DNA from: Rhodanobacteraceae bacterium
Lineage (GTDB): Bacteria > Pseudomonadota > Gammaproteobacteria > Xanthomonadales > Rhodanobacteraceae
Direction of reading: 5' to 3'
DNA length: 64,000 bases
Assembly (NCBI GenBank): GCA_009996615.1
Contig: JAACZU010000010.1
Span: 1-64,000 of the forward strand
The notes under the pieces were generated by a model. That model searched no databases. It was not told the DNA's origin and saw only the letters and a program-made list of their open reading frames with translations. Numbering within the stretch: position 1 is the stretch's first letter; the number at the start of each line of letters is the position of its first letter. The position numbers and the translations under genes are program-made. Shown one piece after another: positions 36,466 to 45,751 of this stretch.

Positions 36466-38259
36466 ATGAATCCGTCCCGTCCCACCAGCACCTGGTCCGT
36501 CCTCCGCCGCCTGTGGCCCGACGTGTGGCGCTACCGCGGGCGCGTCGGCGTTGCGCTGGCGTTCCTGGTCGCGGCCAAGCTCGCCAACGTCGGCGTGCCG
36601 CTGGTGATGAAGGAGCTGATCGACGCGCTCGACCTCGCGCCGCGGCCGCTGCTGGTCCCGCTCGGCCTGCTGCTTGCCTACGGCGCGCTGCGCCTGTCGA
36701 CCTCGCTGTTCCAGGAACTGCGCCAGATCGTGTTCGCGCGCGTGCTGGCGCGCACCTCGCGCAACATCACGCTGCGCGTGTTCGAGCACCTGCATGCGTT
36801 GTCGCTGCGCTTCCACCTCGACCGCCGCACCGGCGGCGTCGCGCGCGACGTCGAGCGCGGCATGGGCGCGACCTCGGACCTGCTCGACTGGACCATCTAC
36901 ACGATCCTGCCGACGCTGTTCGAGATCGCGCTGGTCTGCTCGATCCTGATCGCCCGCTTCGACTGGACCTTCACCGCGATCACGCTGGCGACGCTGGTCG
37001 CCTACATCGCGTTCACGTTCACGGTGACCGAGTGGCGCATGCGCTTCTACCGCGCCGCGAACACCGCCGATACCGAGGCGAACGCGCGTGCGGTCGATTC
37101 GCTGCTGAACTACGAGACGGTCAAGTACTTCGGCAACGAGCGCCACGAGTTCGCACGCTACGACGCCAGCCTGGTCAAGTACGAAGAAGCGACCGTGAAG
37201 AGCCAGAAGACGCTGGCGGTGCTGAACATCGGCCAGTCCGGCATCATTGCGCTTGGCCTGACCGCGCTGTTGTGGCGCGCCGCGGTCGGCGTCGGCGCCG
37301 GCACGATGACGCTCGGCGACTTCGTGCTGGTCAACGCGTTCCTGCTGCAACTGTCGATCCCGCTGAACTACCTGGGCATGGTCTATCGCCAGGTCAAGCA
37401 GGCGCTGATCAACATCGAGCGCATGTTCGTGCTGCTCGACGAGGCGCGCGAGGTCGAGGACGCGCCGGGCGCGCCGCCGCTCGCGGTGCACGGCGGCGAG
37501 GTGCGCTTCGAGCACGTCGACTTCGCCTACGACAGCGCGCGGCCGATCCTGCGCGACGTCGACTTCCGCATCCCGGCCGGGCACACGCTGGCGGTGGTCG
37601 GCACGACCGGCGCCGGCAAGTCGACGCTGGCGCGGCTCTTGTTCCGCTTCTACGACGTCTCCGCCGGCCGCATCACGATCGACGGCCAGGACATCCGCGC
37701 GGTCGGCCAGGCCTCGCTGCGCGCGGCGATCGGCATCGTTCCGCAGGACACCGTGCTGTTCAACGACACGATCTACTACAACATCGCCTACGGCCGGCCC
37801 GACGCGAGCCGCGAGGAGGTGATCGCGGCGGCCAAGGCGGCGCACATCCACGGGTTCATCGAATCGCTGCCGCACGGCTATGACACCAACGTCGGCGAGC
37901 GCGGCCTGAAGCTGTCCGGCGGCGAGAAGCAGCGCGTGGCGATCGCGCGCACGCTGCTCAAGCGCCCGGCGCTGCTGGTCTTCGACGAGGCGACCAGCGC
38001 GCTCGACACGCGCACCGAGAAGGGCATCCAGGCCGAGCTGGCGGCGATCGCGCGCGGCCGCACGACGCTGGTCATCGCGCACCGGCTGTCGACGATCGTC
38101 GATGCCGACCAGATCCTCGTGCTCGAACACGGCCGCATCGTCGAGCGCGGCACGCACGAGCAGCTGCTGGCCGAGGGCGGCCGCTACGCGCAGCTGTGGG
38201 CGCTGCAGCAGCGCGAGCGGGCGGAGGCATCGGGCGCCGCGACGGTGGTCGAGGCCTGA
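36466..38259 (+). CDS. Atm1/HMT1-like ABC exporter (fused permease-ATPase)
   Basis: 597 residues. Six-helix membrane domain with DSLLNYETVKYFGNERHE, a signature of the mitochondrial Atm1 family, and an ATPase with Walker A GTTGAGKST, signature LSGGEKQRVAIAR and Walker B LLVFDEATSALD. Bacterial relatives export glutathione-linked metals or persulfides. Start ATG 36466. Divergent to the DUF4399 gene. Confidence 0.92.
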   Translation: MNPSRPTSTWSVLRRLWPDVWRYRGRVGVALAFLVAAKLANVGVPLVMKELIDALDLAPRPLLVPLGLLLAYGALRLSTSLFQELRQIVFARVLARTSRNITLRVFEHLHALSLRFHLDRRTGGVARDVERGMGATSDLLDWTIYTILPTLFEIALVCSILIARFDWTFTAITLATLVAYIAFTFTVTEWRMRFYRAANTADTEANARAVDSLLNYETVKYFGNERHEFARYDASLVKYEEATVKSQKTLAVLNIGQSGIIALGLTALLWRAAVGVGAGTMTLGDFVLVNAFLLQLSIPLNYLGMVYRQVKQALINIERMFVLLDEAREVEDAPGAPPLAVHGGEVRFEHVDFAYDSARPILRDVDFRIPAGHTLAVVGTTGAGKSTLARLLFRFYDVSAGRITIDGQDIRAVGQASLRAAIGIVPQDTVLFNDTIYYNIAYGRPDASREEVIAAAKAAHIHGFIESLPHGYDTNVGERGLKLSGGEKQRVAIARTLLKRPALLVFDEATSALDTRTEKGIQAELAAIARGRTTLVIAHRLSTIVDADQILVLEHGRIVERGTHEQLLAEGGRYAQLWALQQRERAEASGAATVVEA

Positions 38260-38306
38260 CACAGGCTGTCGGATTCTTCCGGTCGGCCACCGGCAGGGTG
38301 GGGGAC

Positions 38307-38335
38307 TTGCGGAAATCCCGCGGACGGCATATTCC
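38307..38335 (+). promoter_or_regulatory. Putative sigma-70 promoter
   Basis: TTGCGG (38307-38312), 17-base spacer, TATTCC (38330-38335), 36 bases before the TTG start at 38372. Confidence 0.45.
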
Positions 38336-38371
38336 TTGCTGGTCAAAGTAGCTTGCTACCAGGGGACAAAC

Positions 38372-39460
38372 TTGAACACTCATACCGTTTGCGTCGTCGG
38401 CGCCAGCGTCGACGACGCCGCGCGTTTCATTGCCTGCCTCGACGAGGTGCGTGGCGCCCTGAACGCGCGTTGGCAGCTGGCCGATCACGCCAGCGCCGAC
38501 GTGCTGCTGGTCGACGCCGAGTCGGTGTACGGCCACATGGACTGGCTGAAGGCGCGAGGCAGCGGCCGGCGGGTAGTCGCCTGGACGGCCTCGCAGGAGG
38601 GATACGACGCCGAACTCTGGCTGCGCCGTCCGATCGTGTCGGCCGAGCTTTCCGCGCTGCTGAACCGCCTCGGCGCTTCGCTGGGCGTGCAGCCGGCCAG
38701 CGCCGTCGCGACACCGCCGAAGGCCGGCGCGCCCGCGCCGCGTGCTGAAGCGGTTGCTCCCGCCGCAATACCTGCCGCTCCGGCGCCGGCATCGGCTGCG
38801 GCATCCGCTCCGGCCGCGGCATCCGCTCCGACATCGGCGGCCGCGGCGCCGACGGTCGCGGAGCCGCCTCCGTCGACTCCGGCGCCGGCCGTCTACCTGC
38901 TCGACCTGCTCGGTCCGAATCCGCCGGTGACGCTTGCGAACCGCGTCTGCCTGGAGGCCAGCGGCCTGCCGACGCTGTACCTCGATCCGCGCGCGCGCAC
39001 ATGGCATTCGGTGTCGACGCTGAAGGGCCTGTCCGGCTGGTGCCAGCGTCCGCTCGAGCGCAACGAAGCCCATGTCGTCGGCGAGGCCGAGTTCGCGGCT
39101 GCCGTGGCGAATCTGCCCGGCCAGCCTTACGCGCGACTGAGCTGGCTGGTGCACCTGCTGCGCGGCGAAGGCAAGCTTGATCCGGGCTTCGATGCGAACG
39201 CGCGCTACAAGCTCGTGCGCTGGCCGCAGAGCGAGCGCGAGTTCCCCAAGCACTTCCGCATCGGCACGGTGATGCTCAAGCATGCGGCGACGCTGGACGA
39301 AATCGCCGAGCAGTGCGGCGCCTCGCTCGGCGAGATCAGCGACTTCATCAACGCCTATCACGCGCTCGGCTACATCGAAGTGGAGGCGTCCGCGCAGGCG
39401 GGCGAGGACGCGCGTCGCGGCGGCCTGTTCGGCCGCTCGAAAAAAGTTTCGCCGAGCTGA
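38372..39460 (+). CDS. Uncharacterised protein, paralogue of 19675-20718
   Basis: 362 residues from TTG 38372 with AGGGGA upstream (no ATG is available in frame nearby). N-terminal receiver-like fold: HTVCVVGASVDDAARF, ADVLLVDAES, VVAWTAS, LWLRRPIVSAELSALL. A long Ala/Pro linker follows (residues about 110-175). C-domain: RLSWLVHLLRGEGKLDPGFD, YKLVRWPQSEREFPKHFRIG, and CGASLGEISDFINAYHALGY, which resembles a winged helix. The C-domain matches the other paralogue. Function unknown. Followed by a tRNA operon promoter. Confidence 0.6.
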   Translation: MNTHTVCVVGASVDDAARFIACLDEVRGALNARWQLADHASADVLLVDAESVYGHMDWLKARGSGRRVVAWTASQEGYDAELWLRRPIVSAELSALLNRLGASLGVQPASAVATPPKAGAPAPRAEAVAPAAIPAAPAPASAAASAPAAASAPTSAAAAPTVAEPPPSTPAPAVYLLDLLGPNPPVTLANRVCLEASGLPTLYLDPRARTWHSVSTLKGLSGWCQRPLERNEAHVVGEAEFAAAVANLPGQPYARLSWLVHLLRGEGKLDPGFDANARYKLVRWPQSEREFPKHFRIGTVMLKHAATLDEIAEQCGASLGEISDFINAYHALGYIEVEASAQAGEDARRGGLFGRSKKVSPS

Positions 39461-39469
39461 AAATTTGTG

Positions 39470-39498
39470 TTGACGAAGACGCGATCGCCCACTATTCT
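39470..39498 (+). promoter_or_regulatory. Promoter of the tRNA cluster
   Basis: TTGACG (39470-39475), 17-base spacer, TATTCT (39493-39498), 14 bases before tRNA-Ala, with a GC-rich discriminator typical of stable-RNA promoters. Confidence 0.8.
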
Positions 39499-39511
39499 CT
39501 CGCGCTCTCTC

Positions 39512-39587
<76 letters not shown>

Positions 39588-39621
39588 AGTTTCAGGTTTT
39601 GGTTGTACGGTTTTCCTAAGC

Positions 39622-39697
39622 GTCCCCATCGTCTAGAGGCCTAGGACACCGCCCTTTCACGGCAGTAACAGGGGTTCGAATCCCCTTGGGGACGCCA
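39622..39697 (+). tRNA. tRNA-Glu (anticodon TTC)
   Basis: 76 nt with CCA. Starts GTCCCCATCGTCTAGAGG, anticodon loop CTTTCAC (TTC), T-loop GGTTCGAATCC. Confidence 0.97.
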
Positions 39698-39774
39698 TAG
39701 AAGTGTTGGGCGGACCCGGACCGGAATGGTTCGGTCGCAACAAGCGACACAGGATGTGTCGAGCAGTAGAACGC

Positions 39775-39851
39775 GGAGCGGTAGTTCAGCTGGTTAGAAT
39801 GCTGGCCTGTCACGCCGGAGGTCGCGGGTTCGAGTCCCGTCCGCTCCGCCA
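39775..39851 (+). tRNA. tRNA-Asp (anticodon GTC), copy 1
   Basis: 77 nt with CCA. Starts GGAGCGGTAGTTCAGCTGG, anticodon loop CTGTCAC (GTC). Identical to the copy at 39960-40036. Confidence 0.97.
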
Positions 39852-39892
39852 TCTACTCACCCGGTCACGTTCGCCAGCGCCCGGATAATTCA

Positions 39893-39917
39893 AACCCCGC
39901 ATCGCCGCGGGGTTTTT
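39893..39917 (+). terminator. Terminator-like hairpin between the two tRNA-Asp genes
   Basis: CCCCGC-ATCGCC-GCGGGG followed by TTTTT. Likely separates the first three tRNAs from the second tRNA-Asp, or arose by duplication. Confidence 0.8.
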
Positions 39918-39959
39918 CATGCCAGCCTCGGGCTGGGCATGAAATACGCAACAACGTGC

Positions 39960-40036
39960 GGAGCGGTAGTTCAGCTGGTTAGAATGCTGGCCTGTCACGC
40001 CGGAGGTCGCGGGTTCGAGTCCCGTCCGCTCCGCCA
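39960..40036 (+). tRNA. tRNA-Asp (anticodon GTC), copy 2
   Basis: 77 nt, identical to 39775-39851 over the whole gene. A recent duplication or gene conversion is implied. Confidence 0.97.
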
Positions 40037-40044
40037 CTCATGCA

Positions 40045-40076
40045 GCCGGCCCGGGGTTCCCCGGGCCGGCTTTTTT
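40045..40076 (+). terminator. Strong rho-independent terminator
   Basis: A 12-bp perfect stem, GCCGGCCCGGGG with its complement, around TT, followed by six T. Ends the tRNA cluster. Confidence 0.93.
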
Positions 40077-40233
40077 GTTGCGCCTGCGGCGGACTTCCCG
40101 CGCACGCCGCGCCCGTTCGCCCGTGAACGCGCCGTGCGCACGACGAGCACGCGGGGGGGAGTCCATGAACGGACTGCGGTCGCGGTTCGCGCTCCCATGA
40201 CTTCCGGCCTGTTGCGTCCTTCGCGCTCAACTT

Positions 40234-40260
40234 CTACAAATGTAGTACGACAACTGTAGA
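40234..40260. promoter_or_regulatory. BlaI-type operator
   Basis: CTACAAATGTAG (40234-40245) is a TACA-NN-TGTA dyad, followed by ACAACTGTAG at 40250-40259. TACA/TGTA dyads are the known sites of BlaI/MecI repressors. It lies just upstream of the BlaI gene, so autorepression is likely. Confidence 0.75.
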
Positions 40261-40271
40261 AGGAGGCGCCG

Positions 40272-40661
40272 GTGGCCAAGCAGGCAGACGTGAGCCTGAG
40301 CGAGTTGCAGATCGCGCTGATGCGCGTGCTGTGGCGGCAGGGTGAGGCGAGCACGGCGGACGTCGCCGCGGCGCTGGCGGATCAGCGCGGCCTCAAGCAC
40401 ACCACGGTGGCGACGCTGCTGACGCGGCTGGAGAAGCGCGGCGTCGTCGCGCAGCGCCGCGAGGGGCGCCAGCTGTTCTATCGCGCGCTGGTCGCCGAGG
40501 CGGACGTGCGCCGCTCGATGGTGGCCGACCTGATCGGCGCGCTGTTCGCCGGCGATGCGCGGCAGCTCGTCGCGCACCTGGTGCAGGAGTCGGACATCGC
40601 AGCGGGCGACCTCGAGCGGATCAAGCGCCGCCTCGCGCAGGGAGACCGCGATGCAGAGTGA
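40272..40661 (+). CDS. BlaI/MecI-family transcriptional repressor
   Basis: 129 residues from GTG 40272 with AGGAGG at 40261-40266. Winged helix: SELQIALMRVLWRQGEASTA, HTTVATLLTRLEKRGVVAQR; C-terminal dimer helix ESDIAAGDLERIKRRL. Members are cleaved by a partner M56 sensor. Overlaps that sensor gene by 11 bases. Represses the pair and unknown targets. Confidence 0.93.
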   Translation: MAKQADVSLSELQIALMRVLWRQGEASTADVAAALADQRGLKHTTVATLLTRLEKRGVVAQRREGRQLFYRALVAEADVRRSMVADLIGALFAGDARQLVAHLVQESDIAAGDLERIKRRLAQGDRDAE

Positions 40662-43011
40662 TCTCGCCGCCAGTTGGCTGTTGACGCTGGCGCTGCACTC
40701 CGGCGCGCTGCTCGCGCTGGCCTGGTGCATCGACCGCGGTGTCCTGCGCGCGCGCCTGGCCTGGCGCGAACTGCTCTGGCGCGTCGCGCTGTTCGGCGGC
40801 CTGCTCAGTGCGAGCGCGCAGACGCTGCTGGGACCGTCGACCGCGCCGCGCATCGCGCTGCCCGGCCGCCTTGCGGCAGCGGCGATTGCCCCCGAACCTG
40901 CCGAGTTCGTTCAGCCCGTCGCGCTGCCCGAGCGCGCCATGGCCGCGCAGGTGCCGCGTGATTCCGTGGTCGCGCTCGCCGCTCCGGCCGTCGCCGCAGC
41001 AGCGCCTGCCGCCAAGGCGTCGGCGGTGTCGCCGTGGCGCCCGTCCTGGCAGCTCGTCGTGCTCGCCGGCTGGCTCGCTGGCGTGTTGCTGGCGCTGGGT
41101 CGGCTGGCCGCCGCGAGTTGGCGGCTCGAGCGCCTGCTGGCGCGGGCCGAACCGCTGCAACGCACGGCGGTCGCGGTGGACGCCGCAGCGCTGGCGACGC
41201 AGGCACGCCTCGACGTATCGCACCTGCGCGTGCTCGACGACCTTGCCAGCCCGATCGCCGCGCGCGGCCATCGCATCGTGCTGCCGCGCTGGGCGCTGGA
41301 GCGGCTCGATCGCGAACGCCTGCGCGCGATGCTCGCGCATGAGACCGCGCATCTCGCACGGCGCGATCCGGCCTGGAAGCTGGCCATCGCGCTGTGGTGC
41401 GCACTGTTCTGGTTCCTGCCGTTGGCCGCACTGGCGCGGCGCCGCCTCGACGAGGTCGCGGAACTCGCCTGCGACGCCTGGGCTGCGGCGCACCTCGGCG
41501 ATGGCCGCCCGCTGGCCGAGTGCCTGCTCGAATGCGCCGAGCGCCACGCCGACGGTATCGACCTCGCGCTCGTCCCGGCGATGGCGCATCGCCAATCCCC
41601 GCTGCTGCAACGCATCGACCACCTGATCGGAGGCTCCTCCATGCACCTGAAACTGCCGCGCGTACGCGCCGCCGCGACCGCTCTGTTCGTCCTGGTCGCC
41701 GCGGCGGCCGCATTGCCGGGCTTCGGCACGCTCCACGCCGCCGCGCCGCCAGCCGACCCGACCGCGCCGCTGGCGCCACCCACGCCGCCGGCTCCGCCGG
41801 CGCCACCGGCGCCGCCCGCTCCCGAGGAGGGCCATCACCGCCACGTGTCCACCGACTTCAGCCTGTTCGGATTGCGCAGCCGCTACACCTCGATCGAAGT
41901 CAGCGACGGCAAGCGCGGATTGCAGGCGAAGATCAAGGGCGAGCTCGTCTTCAACGAGCAGGAAGACGGCGTCGCGAGCCTCGGCAGCGGCGCCAGCGCG
42001 AGCTTCGGCGAGACGCGTGACGGCAGCAAGCGCCGCATCGACTACACCAGCCGCGACGGCAAGATCGAGCAGCACTACTTCGTCGACGGCCGCGAGCAAG
42101 CGGTCGACGCGGCCGCGCAGCGCTGGATCGCGGACCTCATCCCGGTCGTGATCCGCGAAACCGCGCTGGACGCGAAGCAGCGGGTCGCACGCCTGCAGGC
42201 GCGCGGAGGCGCCGCGGCGGTGCTCGACGAGATCGGCCGCATCGAATCCGGCTATGCGCGCGGCGTCTACGTGAAGGAGCTGGCGGCAAGCGCGAAGCTC
42301 GCGCCGGCCGATCTCACGCGCACGCTGGCGCTGATCGACGCGATCGATTCCGACTACGAGCGCCGCAATGCGCTCGCCGCGCTCGGTTCGGCGCAGACGC
42401 TCGATGCCGCGCAGCAGAAGCTGGTGCTCGGCCAGGCGCAAAAGCTCGGCTCGGACCACGAGCGCACCGAACTGCTGCTCGGCCTGCTGCCAAAGCTCGC
42501 GCCGGATCGCGACGTGCGCGCGGCGTGGCTGCAGGCCGCCGCCGGCATCGGCTCGGACTACGAGCATCGGCGCGCGCTGTCGGCGCTGCTGAAGACCGAG
42601 CCGGTCGATGACGCCGGGCTCGTCGCGGTCATCGACGCCGCCCAGTCGATCGGCTCCGATTACGAGCGGCGCGAACTGCTGGTCGCCATTGCCGCGCGCG
42701 CCGGTGATGCCGAGCGCATCGCGCCCGCCTATGCCGCGGCGACCGCCGGCATCGGCTCGGACTTCGAGCGCCGCCAGGCCTTGCAGGCGCTGATCGGTGC
42801 GCCGAAGTTCGGCGCCCGCGGCAGCGAGGCCGTGCTCGACACGGCGGCGAAGATCGGCTCGGACTTCGAATGCCGCGAAGTGCTGGTCGCGCTCGCGCGC
42901 GTGATGCCGAACGACGCCGGCCTGATCGAACGCTACCGCGGCGTCGCGCGGCGCCTGTCCGACCACGAACGCGGCGCGGCCGAGCGTGCACTCGACCGCT
43001 TCGCGCTCTGA
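40651..43011 (+). CDS. BlaR1/MecR1-like M56 metalloprotease with seven 34-residue repeats
   Basis: 786 residues. Membrane helices from about 8 to 265; zinc-protease motif HETAHLARRD (about 230-239) and the downstream ELACDAWAA metal Glu, as in BlaR1. One more helix near 335-350, a Pro/Ala linker (PTPPAPPAPPAPPAP), then a periplasmic part. From about residue 531, I-[DGE]-S-[DG]-[YFH]-E-R recurs at residues 531, 565, 599, 633, 667, 701 and 735, always 34 apart. No penicillin-binding serine motif is seen, so the signal is not a simple beta-lactam. Partner of the BlaI gene. Confidence 0.88.
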   Translation: MQSDLAASWLLTLALHSGALLALAWCIDRGVLRARLAWRELLWRVALFGGLLSASAQTLLGPSTAPRIALPGRLAAAAIAPEPAEFVQPVALPERAMAAQVPRDSVVALAAPAVAAAAPAAKASAVSPWRPSWQLVVLAGWLAGVLLALGRLAAASWRLERLLARAEPLQRTAVAVDAAALATQARLDVSHLRVLDDLASPIAARGHRIVLPRWALERLDRERLRAMLAHETAHLARRDPAWKLAIALWCALFWFLPLAALARRRLDEVAELACDAWAAAHLGDGRPLAECLLECAERHADGIDLALVPAMAHRQSPLLQRIDHLIGGSSMHLKLPRVRAAATALFVLVAAAAALPGFGTLHAAAPPADPTAPLAPPTPPAPPAPPAPPAPEEGHHRHVSTDFSLFGLRSRYTSIEVSDGKRGLQAKIKGELVFNEQEDGVASLGSGASASFGETRDGSKRRIDYTSRDGKIEQHYFVDGREQAVDAAAQRWIADLIPVVIRETALDAKQRVARLQARGGAAAVLDEIGRIESGYARGVYVKELAASAKLAPADLTRTLALIDAIDSDYERRNALAALGSAQTLDAAQQKLVLGQAQKLGSDHERTELLLGLLPKLAPDRDVRAAWLQAAAGIGSDYEHRRALSALLKTEPVDDAGLVAVIDAAQSIGSDYERRELLVAIAARAGDAERIAPAYAAATAGIGSDFERRQALQALIGAPKFGARGSEAVLDTAAKIGSDFECREVLVALARVMPNDAGLIERYRGVARRLSDHERGAAERALDRFAL

Positions 43012-43203
43012 TCCATCCAGCGGGCAGGCTGTGCGGGGTGGGCGTCGCGGAAGCCGCGATGCTCTGCGCGCTGAGGGCTGAGAGCGTCGCGGCCGCTTCC
43101 GGCGCGTGCAGGCTTTCGCAGGGCATGACGCAGCCGCGCAGCAGCGAGTCCCGCCGCCGCGCGCGCGATGGTGGGACTCGCGCCTTCGGCGCTGCGTCCC
43201 GCC
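43012..43203. repeat. GC-rich intergenic repeats
   Basis: Between convergent genes. Contains GCGGAAGCCGCGATGCTCTG (REP-like family) at about 43049-43068 and, at 43126-43199, GACGCAGCCGCGCAG...GCGAGTCCC facing GGGACTCGCGCC...GCTGCGTCCC. A related GACGCAGCCGCGCAGCGGCG unit is at 54991-55010. Confidence 0.65.
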
Positions 43204-45216
<2,013 letters not shown>

Positions 45217-45406
45217 CGAAGGAACTCCTGTCGGCGCGGTGTCATCCGCGCGCGGCGTGAACGTCTGGGCAGGCGCGCGGCGACCCGCTCGGGGACGCGC
45301 AGGGAGCGTAATCGCGGGATTCGGGCCGCCATGGGGGCGCAAGGGTACGTCATCGGCATGACGGCTGCGTGATCCGGACGTCACGTGCGGACTCCACGCG
45401 CCGGCA

Positions 45407-45751
45407 TTACGCGTCGGCGTCGGTGTTGATGCCGCAGATCTTGATTTCGTCGTACAGCAGCGAGTGGCCCACGTGTTTGTCGGCTTCCTCATTGCTGCCG
45501 AAATGGGCGGCCAGGATGTCCCGGTAGCGACTGATGGTGTCGTCGACGTGCTCGACGCCGAGGTAGTCGCAGCAGACGGTGGCGTGGTCGGTGCGCCGCC
45601 AGTACGGGCAGCGGCGATCGTAGTGAGGCACCCAGTATTCGGCTTCGCCGGTCGCCGGGTTCGCCGCGACATGCTCGGTGTCGTAGCAGAACCCGCCGCG
45701 CGGGATCGGGGTGGGGGCGCGGGCTTCCGCCGGAGGCTTGTGGTTCGTCAT
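45407..45751 (-). CDS. Small partner protein of the restriction-modification gene
   Basis: 114 residues, family unknown to me. ATG overlaps the stop of the methylase/nuclease gene (ATGA). CYDTEHVAANPATGEAEYWV, YDRRCPYWRRTDHATVCC give several Cys and His, maybe a zinc site; C-terminal region helical. Tight coupling suggests a regulatory or structural partner of the enzyme; no data. Confidence 0.65.
   Translation of the reverse strand: MTNHKPPAEARAPTPIPRGGFCYDTEHVAANPATGEAEYWVPHYDRRCPYWRRTDHATVCCDYLGVEHVDDTISRYRDILAAHFGSNEEADKHVGHSLLYDEIKICGINTDADA

Noticed and set aside
38348-38359. GTAGCTTGCTAC palindrome as operator
   Set aside because: A single short palindrome next to a promoter with no known matching regulator; too weak to call.
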